Below, piece after piece: positions 1 to 11,075 of a DNA stretch of 64,000 bases (position 1 is its first letter; the number at the start of each line of letters is the position of its first letter). Under the pieces are notes generated by a model. It searched no databases and was not told where the DNA came from. It saw nothing but the letters and a program-made list of their open reading frames with translations. The DNA comes from Elephas maximus indicus (lineage: Eukaryota; Chordata; Mammalia; Proboscidea; Elephantidae). The stretch spans positions 61,335,001 to 61,399,000 of the forward strand of contig NC_064826.1 of the NCBI RefSeq assembly GCF_024166365.1, read 5' to 3'. The translations under genes were made by a program, and so were the position numbers.

Positions 1-400
1 AATATTTGAAGTTTTATATTAAGCATATATTTTTTTTAATCAGAAAATATGTAAATTTATGTAACTTACATATGTAAATGAAAGAAAGGGAATAGAAATC
101 CCAGGGAGTGACAGGGCAAAGATAGAAGCACGTTTGCATTGTTATGGTGACCCTAGTCCCCAACATCCCACCCCCACATTCTAGTCTAGGAAATTATGTC
201 TTTAAAACATTCATCATCAACTGGTAATCCCAAAGTGGTCCACCTGGCTTAGCATGATCATACACATAGCCCCAGTATTTCTTTTGTGCCCCATTTTAGT
301 TATTTAATTTTACTGTCTCCCTTGTCTTCCCTCTGAGACAGTAGCCTTCTAAGGTCCAAACGGATTTTGCATGTTAAAGCCTGAGGGTCAGGAAGCACTT
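1..400. other. Unassigned flank, no gene seen
   Basis: AT-rich sequence with no reading frame of note and no repeat I recognise. L1-like sequence begins at about 401. Confidence 0.4.
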
Positions 401-1312
401 CCCAACTCATTTTTTGAGGCCAGTTTACTCTGATACCAAAACCAGACAAATATATTACAAGAAAACTACAGACCAATATCTCTTACGAATGCGGACTAAA
501 AAATTCTCAAAAAAATACTAGCAAACCAAATCCAGCAACATATAAAAAGTATTATACACCAAGATCAAGTGGGATTTAGTCTGAGAACGCAAGATTGGTT
601 CAAAAGTATTATACACCATGACCAGTGGGACTTATTCTAAGAATGCAAGGTTGGTTCAATATCCAAAAATCAATTAATGAAATACATCATATCAATAGAA
701 CAAAAAAACAAAAGAAATCACATGATCATCTCAACAGATGCAGAAAAAGCTAATTTCTTTGGAGAAATTGACAAGCTGATTCTAAAATTCATATGGGATT
801 GCAAGGGACAGAGAATAGCCAAAATAATCCTGAAAAAGAAGAAAAAAAGTAAGAGGACTCACACTTCCTGATTTCAAAATTACTACAAAGAAATGGTAAT
901 CAAGACAGTGTGGTACTAGCACAAGGATAAATATGTAGATCGCTGAAATACAATTGAGAGCCTGATAATAAACCCATATACCTGTGATTAATTGACTTTT
1001 GACAACAGTGCCAAGGCATTCAATAGAGAAAGAATATTCTTTTAAACAAATGTTTCTGGGACCATTAGACAACCACACACGAAAGAATGAAGTTAGACCT
1101 TCACTTCACTCTCTATATAAAAATTAACTCAAGTGGATCAAAGATCTAAATGTAAGAGCTAAGACTATAAAACCCTTAGAAGAAAACATAGCAGTAAATT
1201 TTTTCTGAGTTTGGATTTGGTGAAGGATTCTTAGATGTAACATCAAAAACATAAGCAACAACAACAAGAAAAAATAGATAAATTGAAGTTTCTCAAAATT
1301 AAAAAGATTTTA
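401..1312 (+). mobile_element. Old L1, ORF2 reverse-transcriptase region (first part)
   Basis: Sense-strand L1 ORF2 remnant. It begins at text matching the L1 region that encodes the start of the reverse transcriptase fingers and continues through a decayed stretch encoding ISIEQKNKRNHMIISTDAEKA near 680-750, which matches the conserved L1 block before the catalytic core. Stops and frameshifts are frequent, so it is dead. The same element resumes at 1668 after a younger insertion. Confidence 0.85.
546..659 (+). repeat. 57-bp tandem duplication inside L1
   Basis: Two adjacent 57-bp units (546-602 and 603-659) each run from AAAGTATTATACACC to GGTTGGTTCAA or a close variant. They differ at several positions, so the duplication is old. 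The period is 19 codons and would keep the L1 frame. Confidence 0.8.
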
Positions 1313-1650
1313 CCAGATTTACTGGCTTGACAGAGACTGAAGAAACCCCCAGTGTATGGTCCCCAGACACCCTTTCACCTCAGTAATGAAGTCACTGCTG
1401 AGGTTCATGCTTCAGCCAAAGATTAGGCAGGCCCATAAAACAAAACGAGACTAAAGGGACACACCAGCCCAGGGGCAAGGACTAGAAGGCAGGAGGGGAC
1501 AGGAACGTTGGTAATAGGGAGCCCAAGGTGGAGAAGGGAGAGTGTTGACATGTTGTGGGGTTGGTAACCAATGTCACAAAACAATACGTGTACTAATTGA
1601 TGAGAAGCTAGTTTGTTCTGTAAACCTTCATCTAAAGTACATTAAAAAAA
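1313..1650 (+). mobile_element. 5'-truncated L1 3' end nested in older L1
   Basis: About 338 bp of an afrotherian-type L1 3' UTR ending in an A-rich tail at about 1643-1650. It is flanked by a near-identical target-site duplication: AAAATTAAAAAGATTTTA at 1295-1312 and AAAATTAAAAGGTTTTA at 1651-1667. The same 3' UTR recurs antisense at 15335-16181 and 18453-18790. It interrupts the L1 of 401-2667 and is therefore younger. Confidence 0.85.
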
Positions 1651-1667
1651 AAAATTAAAAGGTTTTA

Positions 1668-2667
1668 TGCTTCAAAGGGCACCATCAGGAAAATAAAAAA
1701 AAAAAACCCACAGAATGGGAGAAAATACCTGAAAATCATATATTCTGATAAGGAACTTATATTTAAAATATATAGAGAATTCGTATAACTCAATAATAAA
1801 AAGACAAATAGCCCAATTAAAAAAGACGCAAAGAATCTGATACACATTTAATGAAAAGATGCTCAACATCATTAACCATCAGGGAAATGCAATTTAAAAC
1901 TAAAATGAGATACCACTTCACACTCACTAGGATGGCTAGAATAATAGAAATAATAAAACAAATGAGAAAATAAGCGTTGGCTATGATGTAGAGAAACTGA
2001 AATATTCATACACTGCTGGTGGGAATGTAAAATGGTACAGCTGCTTTAGCAAATAGCCTGGCAGTCTCTCAAATGATTACATAGAGAATTACCATATGAC
2101 CAAACAATTCCACCCCTAGGTATATATCCAAGAGAAATGAAAACATATGCTCATACAAAAACCGGTACACGAATGTTTATAGCAGCATTATTCATAATAG
2201 CCAAAAGGTGGAAACAATCCAAATGGCCATCAACAGACAAACGGATAAACAAAATTTAGTATATCCATAAATGGAATATTATTCAGCTATAAAAAGGAAG
2301 TACTGATACATGCTACCACTTGGATGAACCCGGAAAATGTTATGCTAAGTGAAAGAAACCAGCCGCAAAAGTCCATGTATTGTATGAAAGTACAGAATAG
2401 GAAAATCTATAGAGACAGAAAGTAGATTAGGACGGAGCATTGGGGTGGGGGGTAGAGTGGAGTGGGGGAGAGGGTAATGGGAGGGCAGGGATACAGCTAA
2501 AGGGTAGGGAGTTTCTTTTTGAGGTGATTAAAATGTTTTCAATTGATTGTGGTGATGGCTGCACATATATGTGAATATACTAAAAATCGTTAAATTGTGC
2601 ACTTTAAATGGGTGAATTGTATGGTATGTGAATTATATCTCAATAAAACTGTTTAAAAAAGAAAAAT
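1668..2667 (+). mobile_element. Old L1, ORF2 C-terminus and 3' UTR (second part)
   Basis: Continuation of the L1 at 401-1312. It covers the ORF2 C-terminal region (text corresponding to the conserved TRMFIAALF block near 2170), then a G-rich 3' UTR and a terminal AATAAA-like stretch with an A-rich tail near 2645-2667. Confidence 0.85.
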
Positions 2668-2813
2668 ATCTAGGGGCCAACTTTAGAAAAACAATGCTTC
2701 CTCATCTCAGCCAGCCACATCAGCTCTGTCAAGATACCGACAGAACATTTCTTTATAAATAAAATATATATGAAAGGGTTATGGGTACTCTCTCTCTCTA
2801 GATATACTGTGTA

Positions 2814-3000
2814 CAGCGAAACCTGTGAGAACCAGAACTCGACAGGACTGCTTTGTTTTTCTGGGTCTTGCAAATTTTCTGCCTTTGACAGGGTGCAGTT
2901 TACCACTTTTCTATAGCTTGTTTTAGTGGAAAATATTTGCGTTTTCCTTGTCTGACAGGTTTCCACCTTACACAGGTTCTGGCTTTTGCAGATTTTACTG
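2814..3000. mobile_element. Tigger/mariner-like MITE
   Basis: A 187-bp element with imperfect terminal inverted repeats. The left end starts CAGCGAAACCTGTGAGAACC and the right end read in reverse starts CAGTAAAATCTGCAAAAGCC. A TA dinucleotide lies on both sides (2812-2813 and 3001-3002), as expected for a Tc1/mariner-superfamily target. No coding capacity. Exact family not known to me. Confidence 0.65.
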
Positions 3001-3002
3001 TA

Positions 3003-3555
3003 TGTTTAGAGTATTTGTATATTTTCCTTTATAAATAGAGACAGAAATCCTAATTTAATTTGTTCCTAATTCACAAAGAAAAGTTGACTTTTTTTTAAGT
3101 CGAGGTTTTGATGTTAGTGAATTCTAACATCTAGCTGGAAGTTTCCACTGCAAAGTGTACTTGTTTTGTTTTAAACTCTTTCCAAGTGGCTCTATAACTT
3201 TTCAACAATTTCAGCATCTGAGAAATTGTACTCTTCCTCTGTCCCTAGGGCAGGTACAGATCGAACTATGCACTCTCCTGGCATTGTCTCAGCCTAATTC
3301 CTTCAGCTAATGCATTATTAGAGAGACAAGACTTTGGCAACGCAGCTTATAGAGTCCACAAAGGTACAAATAAAAGTGGAGTCGATGACATATATGACAG
3401 CAGATATGCTGCCGATTCGATGGCTATACCTCTGATAGTTCTAGAAAAGTTGAGAAGTAGCTGTCGATTATAAAAAGCAAGGCCCAGCAGGAGAAGTAGC
3501 TGACTATCTGGTCTGATTTAAGATCTCTGACAGAAGCCTTTCTAGAAATTCTCTT
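3003..3555. other. Unassigned, no gene seen
   Basis: No repeat or coding signal I can support. Short scattered ORFs only. Confidence 0.35.
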
Positions 3556-3559
3556 CATT

Positions 3560-3690
3560 GATCCTCGTTGTAATCTAAACTATGAAGGCAAGGATCTTTG
3601 TGTTTTTGTTTACAGGAGTATCCCCAGGACCTGGAACAGTACCTATCTCATAGTAGAAGCTCAAAAATATTTTATAAATAAAATAATATT
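3560..3690 (+). mobile_element. L2 3' end
   Basis: Text resembling the L2 3' end (aggcaaggatctttgtgttt, then gtatccccaggacctggaac and catagtagaagctcaaaaat). Ancient mammalian LINE, strongly decayed. Confidence 0.6.
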
Positions 3691-3734
3691 TCATCATCTT
3701 TAAAATGTGGATATCAATAATACCCGTACCTGGG

Positions 3735-4045
3735 ATTGATATTCAGCTGGCTTCCACTCTGGTATATAATTTCAGTGTCACAGGGTTGTTCAAATATTTC
3801 ATGAATTAATATGTGCAAAGCACCTACAGTAGGACCCGACACATAGTAAAACCAAACCAAACCCATTGCTGTCAAGTCAATTCTAACTCATAACAACCCT
3901 ACAGGACAGAGTAAAACTGCCCCATAGGGTTTCCAAGGAGTGGCTGTGGATTCAAACTGCCAACCTTTTGGTTAGCAGCCAATCTCTTAACCACTGCACC
4001 ACCAGGGCTCCAACACATAGCAAGAGTTCAATAAATGCCAGCTAC
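3735..4045 (+). mobile_element. MIR 3' half, split by a SINE
   Basis: Left piece 3735-3846 has the MIR-like run from gttcaaatatttcatgaatt to gacacatag. The right piece 4021-4045 continues with caagagttcaataaatgcc. The SINE at 3847-4012 sits exactly within the MIR cacatagtaag motif. Confidence 0.6.
3847..4012 (-). mobile_element. AfroSINE-type SINE
   Basis: Near full-length, antisense. It begins with the reverse of the GT-rich tail (aaaaccaaaccaaaccc) and ends with the reverse of the tRNA-like head (ccactgcaccaccagggctc). Target-site duplication ACACATAG at 3839-3846 and 4013-4020. Inserted in a MIR. Confidence 0.92.
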
Positions 4046-4487
4046 ATTCAGTTGCAAGCAGAGAGGTCGACACCCTGGAAGACTGGAGAACAATGAAGGA
4101 GCCCAGTAGGGGGCACCCCTGAGTCCGAGAAGCAATAACAGTGGTTCATACTGGTCCATCTGATTGTGGAGAAAGGCAGTTGCTCAGAATGCTGTAGTCC
4201 TTGCCTCCTGGGACAGGCTTGCATTTGACTGCAAGGATATGGGGTTGGGGTCAACAATGAGCTCTGCAGAAACTGGAAACAGCAGAGGCAAGGACAATGA
4301 GGTGAGAGCTAAAGTCAAATGGCCCTGAGGAGCTCATTTACAATTCAACCATTAGTTCGCTATTTATTTGACTTAAGACATTGTATGTTCAGGTATCTAT
4401 TCTCTATTAAAATGCAGATGCCCTGGGGAAGGTGGGGGAGATAACACATTAACCTATCATCAGTGAATAGCATTTATATCATCTGCA
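4046..4487. other. Unassigned, no gene seen
   Basis: Moderately GC-rich stretch with only short overlapping frames. No repeat recognised. Confidence 0.35.
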
Positions 4488-4757
4488 CAAAAAAACCAAA
4501 AACCAAACCCATTGCGGCTGACTGGATTCCAACTCATAGAGACCCTATAATAGAGAATAGAACTGCTCTATAGAGCTTCCAGGCGCTCCTTGGAAACTCT
4601 ACGGGGTAGTTCTACCCTGTCCCATAGGGTCGCTATGAGTCGGAATCGACTCGACGGCACTGGGTCTGGGTTTATAGAGCTTTCAAAGAGCACCTGGTGA
4701 ATTTGAACTGCCAACCTTTTGGTTAGCAGCTGTAGCTCTGAACCACTATGCCACCAC
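4488..4757 (-). mobile_element. AfroSINE-type SINE, interrupted
   Basis: Antisense SINE in two pieces, 4488-4568 (tail side) and 4683-4757 (tRNA-like head side), separated by a sense SINE fragment. Both pieces match the same consensus on either side of the insertion. Confidence 0.88.
4579..4672 (+). mobile_element. 5'-truncated SINE nested in an antisense SINE
   Basis: 94 bp containing only the SINE 3' body, from AGGCGCTCCTTGGAAACTCT to the tail. Flanking duplication TATAGAGCTT at 4569-4578 and 4673-4682. It is nearly consensus (GGAATCGACTCGACGGCAC), so it looks young. Confidence 0.9.
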
Positions 4758-5020
4758 AATTTCACAAGGATACTGTTATTTTGGAGATGAGACCTCAAAG
4801 TTCTGAGAGAATGGGCCACAGGCAAGTAAATTATGATGATGAGGCAGAAAGAAAGAGCATGAGCTGGTGCCCAAGATGGGTTGACCAAGTCCTGCCAGGG
4901 AGGATCACCGTAGTGGTGAGCTGCTGGGTGGCCACTGCTGAGGGATGAAGTAGCAGAATGTGAGCAGAACAGGTAAGAGGGCCCTGTGATCAAAATACCT
5001 ATTGTCTATCTGAGAATAAG

Positions 5021-5224
5021 GTCCCTAGGTGGTGCAAACAGTATGTGCTCAGCTCCTAATCTAAAAATGTTGGTGGTTTGAACTCACCCAACAGTATCAT
5101 GAAAGATAAACCTGGAGATCTGCTTCCGCTAAGATTACAGTCAAGAAACCCTATGGAGCGGTTCTACTCTGTAACATATGGGTCACCATAAGTCAAAATC
5201 GACTGAATGACAACCAACAAAAAC
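5021..5224 (+). mobile_element. AfroSINE-type SINE, long form
   Basis: Sense SINE, diverged. It carries an extra central section (cctggagatctgcttccgct onward) not present in the shorter copies. Duplication ATCTGAGAATAAG at 5008-5020 and ATCTGGGAATAAA at 5225-5237. Confidence 0.85.
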
Positions 5225-5237
5225 ATCTGGGAATAAA

Positions 5238-6045
5238 TCATGTCACTAAGAAGAGAATCTCAATTTTATTCTCAGAAAACTTTTGAACCCAGTTTCTTTG
5301 CCTAATTAGATGTCTTACTAATGTAAGATTTTTTTTTTTTTAAGTGTGTGTAAGAATCAGGTAGGTTGTAGAAGGTTAAATTAAGTTGGGTTGGAATTTA
5401 TACTATTTGTGCATTTGATAATTTTTATAATTGACATTAGTGCCAGGTACTCAGGGTATGCAATATCAACTGTATTTAGCAAATGAAGAAACTAAGGCAC
5501 CAAAAGTTAAGATACAAGCATGGTTGTGGAAGCCCCTGGGGACATGGAGGTGGCATTTTTGTTGGTGGTCCACCAATTGTCAGTGCAGGGATTCAAACCA
5601 TGGTTTTCTGACTTCACATTCAGGAATTTCTTTTTACCGTATTTGACTGCCTCTCCACCACACATTAATTGATGGCATCTAACATACTGAAAAACAAAAT
5701 CCTAGAGAAGATTCTTGTTTTTGCCATTAAATACCTTGGTCCCTATTAGGGCAGTTCCACTCTCTTCTATAGGGTCACTGAAGTCAAAACTGACTCGATG
5801 AAACACAACAACAGTATGCCCTAATACATATATAGCTGTAAATGTGTATAATATTTAAGTATATTTATGAATATTGAAAAACATTTTTTTTTTAAACACA
5901 AAACTGCAAGTTCAAAATATGTTGGAAACTTGTTCTTACTGATAACCACTGTCATTAAAACATGTACTGTTTTTGGCTAAGCACACTTCTTTTGTTTCAT
6001 TTTATGCTTCATGCAACAGAGTACAGCAGTGGGCTGCTGTACCCA
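5238..6045. other. Mostly unassigned; one SINE fragment
   Basis: No gene seen. Apart from the SINE fragment at 5745-5814, the stretch holds weak MIR-like text near 5440-5520 that I cannot support further. Confidence 0.35.
5745..5814 (+). mobile_element. SINE 3' body fragment
   Basis: About 70 bp matching the SINE 3' part (gggcagttccactctcttct, tatagggtcactgaag) ending in an acaacaac tail. The head is missing. Confidence 0.7.
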
Positions 6046-6049
6046 GAAT

Positions 6050-6175
6050 AACAGAAGCTTTTAGTCAGAAGGGCCCGGAGGGATCAATTCACCTAACGCC
6101 TTCATTTGACAGGGGAAGAAACTGAGGCTTACGGGGGTTAAGGGATTTGCCCAAGCTGACAAGTTAAGGTTGAGC
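6050..6175 (-). mobile_element. MIR-like remnant
   Basis: Contains gaagaaactgaggcttacgg followed by a ttgcccaagctgac-like run, the antisense MIR core. Short and diverged. Confidence 0.5.
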
Positions 6176-6639
6176 CCAACAATATGGAAAAAGGAATGGA
6201 AAATCCAGTTAATGCTTAGCGAGCCATGGTAATGTGTCATGGGACTGGCTTGCAGAAATTAAATCTGTTAATAATCCCCAAACCTTATTTTTGCCAGAAG
6301 TTTTAAGTGCCTCACCTATCAAACCTTTTGCTAAAGATGATAACGTAATGGCTTAATTTCTCTGGGCGCCCAGGAATGTCTGCATTAAGCAAAAATGTCA
6401 AAGTATGGTGCACACTAGATATCAGGTTGTACTATAATACACATGTAGGGAATATATATAGCTATTCGTGTATTTACTGATATAGATCAATTGGCAAAAA
6501 TAAATGTATTGAAACGTATACTTCCACGCCTGCCTAGTGTAAAGAACTGAACCAAATTATAATATTCTCCAGTAGGCAAATAATTACTCAAAATCCACAA
6601 GTCAGCTTCTGAAGTGACTTTCACATCCTCAGAATTTAA

Positions 6640-7565
6640 GACCATACCAATGCTGGACTATTTTATTAGATGCTAAATATTCCAGTATGTATTTGCTTCT
6701 ATTTCGGAACTCTCTATTCTCTTCCACTGATCTGGCTGTGAACTTACTTACCAGTGCCTAAGGGCTTTATTTACTGAAATATTATGGCAAATAAGACCAG
6801 TCCCTTTTCATTATTTTTTTAATTTTATAAAAAGTTTCAGACTATTATTGAATGTCAACACCTCTTAACCCCATCATCATGAACTTTAGAATCACTGCAT
6901 ATCCAAATCCAAAACAAAAACAAAAATCGTCACTACCAAAAAAAACCTGCTGGTATCTTTATTGGGGGAACTCATGCTATTTGTAGATTAATTTAGACAG
7001 GATTGACTTTTTTTTTGTACAATTGAGTCATCTTTCCCCAAAATAGTGTATTTAAACTTTTTTTTCAATTAGAATATACCTTTTTATTTATTCAATCATT
7101 TTATGTCCTCTAGACAAGGAGTTTGTTCTTTTTTTTTTTTTTGTATTATATTTTCTAACTGGTTGTACATTGTATGTAAGAAAACTGTCATTTTTTTTTT
7201 TTTTTTTACAAATTGTATAATCTATCCTTTAATGGAATTTTCTTAGTGCTTTTAGTAGTTTTTCAGTTGATTCCCTTGGTGTTTTCTGCATGTACATCCA
7301 AATCATTTGTAAGTAATGGCCATTTTGCCTCCCCTTTTCCAATTCTTATGCCTCTTCTTTTGTTCTTTTATGTAACTGCTTAACAGTATGTCTAAAGCAA
7401 TAATTTAACCACGCTTCAATTTTTGGTCATTTAGAATTTTTTTTCCCAGTATAATTAATGCTACAGTGGACATATCTTTGCACAGAGTTTAAATAGTTTG
7501 GGTAATTTCCTTAGGATATATTTGACAAGTGTAGTTGTTGGATCAAAAGTATAAACATTGGATGA
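6640..7565 (-). mobile_element. Ancient L1M remnants
   Basis: Antisense L1 ORF2 text around 6690-7000 (ctctattctcttccactgat is the L1 block usually read as ctctattctgttccattggt). A separate 3' region lies at about 7430-7565 (gtttgggtaatttccttagg, ttgttggatcaaaag). Interrupted by several long T runs. Heavily decayed. Confidence 0.65.
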
Positions 7566-7567
7566 CT

Positions 7568-7966
7568 GTGCACCACCTTCATGATCATTGGTATGTTTGA
7601 GTCCATTGTTGTGGTCGTTGTGTCAAGCCATCTCATTGAGGGAGTCTCTCCTCTTCACTGGGTCTCTTCTTTACCAAATAGGATGTCCTTCTCCATCAAT
7701 TGGTCCCTCACGATGACTAATCCAAACTAAGCCACTCAAAGTCTTGACCAATATTCTGTGATCCATAGAGTTTTCATTGGCTAACTTTTCAAATTAGGTA
7801 CCCAGGCTTTCCTTTGTAGTCTGTCTTAGTCTGGAAGCTCTGCCGAAACCTAGCTGTTATGGTTGACCCTCTTGGTATTTGAAATACCTGTGGCATAGCT
7901 TCCAATATTACAACAACATGTAAGCCACAAGTATGACAAACTGATAGACTGGTGGTGCTTCACCCA
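7568..7966 (-). mobile_element. Internally deleted RTE-type LINE
   Basis: Antisense. 7568-7730 matches the RTE 3' region (gagtccattgttgtggtcgt, accaaataggatgtccttct). 7760-7966 matches the RTE 5' region (gtctgtcttagtctggaagc, atttgaaatacctgtggcat). The two are joined with no coding middle. The extreme 3' end is also missing. The junction corresponds to that in the copy at 11636-11945. Confidence 0.75.
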
Positions 7967-8064
7967 GTTACCAGGGCTCTTATATAAATGGGGCAAAGAC
8001 TGATGAAAATTGTCAGGAACTGGCTTCTTCCCCCTTTTCGGTGAATTGAGTTTGTTTAACACGT

Positions 8065-9395
8065 CTTCAAGGTTATTCCATACAAATTTATTTCCACTAT
8101 CAATATAAACACAAGATTTGGCATTGTAGAAGGGGCCTTTAAGGCAAGCTAGGGAGGAATGTTTAAAAGGTAAGAGTCATGACAGCCGTCAACCTACTCG
8201 TGCCTCCAGGCGCTTGCCTTGCTGACTGTTAATGATCACCTTAGGTCCTGAAGCACAATGAACAGAGACCCCCAGTGACTGTTTCAACTTTAGACAGAGC
8301 TTTTGTTTTCCCCTTTTTTGGTGGGAGAGAGATTTAGCAATTCAGTGAGATAGTTTGATAGAAAAGTAAAACCTTAGCGCTGGAAAGGGGGGTCAGCATG
8401 TCATCTAATCCAGCTCTTTGCTTCTAGAAAGACCCAAGGAACTAACCAGTACCTCCTGTTTCTAAAGGTCTGTGGGAGTGAAAAATCCTTTGTTCATCCA
8501 AGCCAGCACTTGTCAGCCCTCACTGGCAAGGAATTCTTTCTTAGTTCTCACTTCCTATCCTGCCTGCTGCTCCTGTCCTCATCTCCTCCAGCTCAGTTTC
8601 CTGTGAACACAAAGAACAGCTGGTAAGCTTCCTCCAGGGCAACTGGTGTAATATCTCTGGTTTACTGGGACTGCTAGTGAGCAAGAGTCTTCCCCGTGTG
8701 AAGCCAGTTATATGCTTCTAACTTAGACCAAAAGAGTCTCCCTCTGATCATGCCTTGCTAAAAGCAGGTGAGGTTGGAGGGGTGGGCGTTGGGAGACAGA
8801 GCCTCCCAGGTAAACGCAGCACTCCCACGCAATTCATTGAGGAAACAGAAGAGGTGTTCCCACCAGACACTTGGGTATGAATTTTGCTTCTCACAGCACA
8901 GCTGCCTTTCTGCAAACTGCTCCCCAGCAGATCAGTTTATTCCAAATTCTACTGCAAGTGTCTGTTAATATCTAGTGAGATGTTCAAAGCAAGTTAACCA
9001 TCTACTAGTTCTGGGGGTTCTCTCTCTCTCTCTTTGTTTCATTGAGAAACTGCTAACATATGTTTCTCTTGCTAACCTTAGTCTTCTCACAGTTTGCAAC
9101 TGTAGAAAATCAATTACATGCTTTGAATGACTCCCTTTCCTGGAGCAAAAGCATTTCTTCATTCTTTCGGGGTGGTGAACACTTCGCAACATCTACCACT
9201 AACAGCCTGTTAGGATTCACTGCAAAACTAATGTAGTACAAATAAACCCGACAGAAGGCCGGTGGAATGCTAAGCATCCCCTCTCCTTGCGGCTCGGGAC
9301 CCTCCCGCCTCCATGCTACAACATCTGGGCAGCATTCGGGGTTGTCTCTCAAGGACGCCGGCGTGCACCTCCGGTGAATTTCAACTTTCAACATC
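8065..9395. other. Repeat-free stretch, no gene seen
   Basis: I recognise no interspersed repeat here. A polypyrimidine run (tctctctctctcttt) lies near 9020-9035. Short ORFs overlap on both strands without domain resemblance, so I do not call exons. Confidence 0.45.
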
Positions 9396-10520
9396 TCTCT
9401 GGCTTTAATCTATATTTAATGTTTCATGACTAGTAGTCAAAGAAGCTTCAGCTAAATATCAGGTTGGAATGAAAATGATCCTTGGGAGAACATTCGCTTC
9501 CAGCCTGCGCCAGCAAAGTGTCTGTGACAGAGGCTTTCCCCGGAGATTTGTTTCCCATTCTCTTGCAGTAATAATAATTACGCCTTCTGATTGCTGTGCC
9601 CACATAATCAAAGATCGCTTCGTCAAATGTGCTCCCGAGGGGCAGCTGCCTCGACTCCAAACTGGATGTCAGTCACAGAGAGCAGCACCCCTAGGGATCC
9701 CCAATCTTTGGCTTGCCCTTTTCAGAGCTGTGTTGTTAGCATTGTGTTTCTTCATATTCTTCTCAATGCAAATGATGTGTAAACCGTGCCCTCCAGAAGG
9801 CACACGTGGTGAGAGGGAGAACGTGGGGAGGGAGGCCCGGCTGGCGTATTCTTTTCCCCCACTCCCTCCCCAACCTACTGCAGGGATTTCTCACATGGGG
9901 CATAATTACATCTGTGCCATATGGGCTCATTTATATTCTGTTACAGGTTAAGCTAATACGACTCAGAAAGATGCTAAAAATACCTCAAAGTATTCTAGAG
10001 CTGTCAAAACACTTGTCATTTCTTGCTCACCCGTTTGATTGCTAGTGTTTTTATTTTTGTTAGGAGACACAGAGAGCTAAGAAAGCATGCTGGCCTGCTG
10101 GTGTCCAGTCTATAAATACAGTTTAATTTCCCATATTATTGGAATCCATGGGCTCCTAAAGAATAAACTCTTCTTTATAAACCTGCAATGGCCCCAAGAC
10201 ATGGGCACTGAAGCTCCTATACATGTAGATTTTAATTTCCCAAGGTCAGAAATACAGATTTCAGATGTGTGGTTTTGTCAGCGTTAGAATATTTCTTGTC
10301 TTTGCTTGATGTAATTATTCACTGTGATAGAGAAATACCTGCAGACACACCGGGAAGCATGCTGCTTGAGCTGTAAGAGCCAGCATGAATTTCGGGCAAA
10401 TCTCGTCGAGATTTTACATGTGGCATGACAACGAGAAGCACAATCTGTAATGAGTAATGACTTCAACAATGATTTACAATGGCACTTTGGGCTGTTTTTA
10501 TGCAATGGTTAAAGTCCATC
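9396..10520. other. Candidate conserved noncoding block
   Basis: Repeat-free, with more CpG and less homopolymer than its surroundings. It holds clustered short motifs familiar from developmental enhancers: TAATTA at 9575-9580 and 9903-9908, ATCAAAG at 9607-9613, CAGCTG at 9643-9648 and CATATG at 9918-9923. An open + frame at 9469-9951 (160 codons) has no recognisable domain and is opposed by open minus frames, so I treat it as noncoding. Conservation is inferred from texture only. Confidence 0.35.
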
Positions 10521-10856
10521 AACCCACAAATTTCTACCATTTTTTGGAAATTGGTAGGCCATGCTTGTGTAGACTCTTAACCTAGAGGTTTGTTTATTTA
10601 ATTCTTTCCTTGTTACTGTCTTAACATATCAGTGGTATTTAAGACATTAATTAGCTTTGAGAATAGAAGAGCAAGCACAAATACAACATGTTACTTCACA
10701 AATGTAACATTTTACTTCTCTCTGCTTGACAAACACCATTTCCAAAGCTAATCACAGTGTCATTCATCAGTTAACTGAGAACTGAAATTTGTACAAGGGC
10801 ATACTTTTCTATTTTGATAATAACTGTTCTATGCTATCCTGATGGATGAATTGGTT

Positions 10857-11075
10857 AGATTGCCTGAGTTCCAATCTCAACTCTGCTACTTACTAGCTTG
10901 TTATTTTGGCAAATTTGACAATTTTTCCAGGCCTCAGTTTCCCCATCTGTAAAATGAACATAATAGCAGTAGCTACTCTGTGGGATTGTTGGGAACATTA
11001 AATGAGATAATATGGGTAAAATACTAGGCATGGCGTCTACCACATAATAATCAGTCAGTAAATATTAGTTATTAC
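10857..11075 (+). mobile_element. MIR
   Basis: Sense MIR. Core ctctgctacttactagcttg, then ggcctcagtttccccatctg and taaaatgaacataatagcag, and a 3' end near cataataatcagtcagtaaa. Confidence 0.85.
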
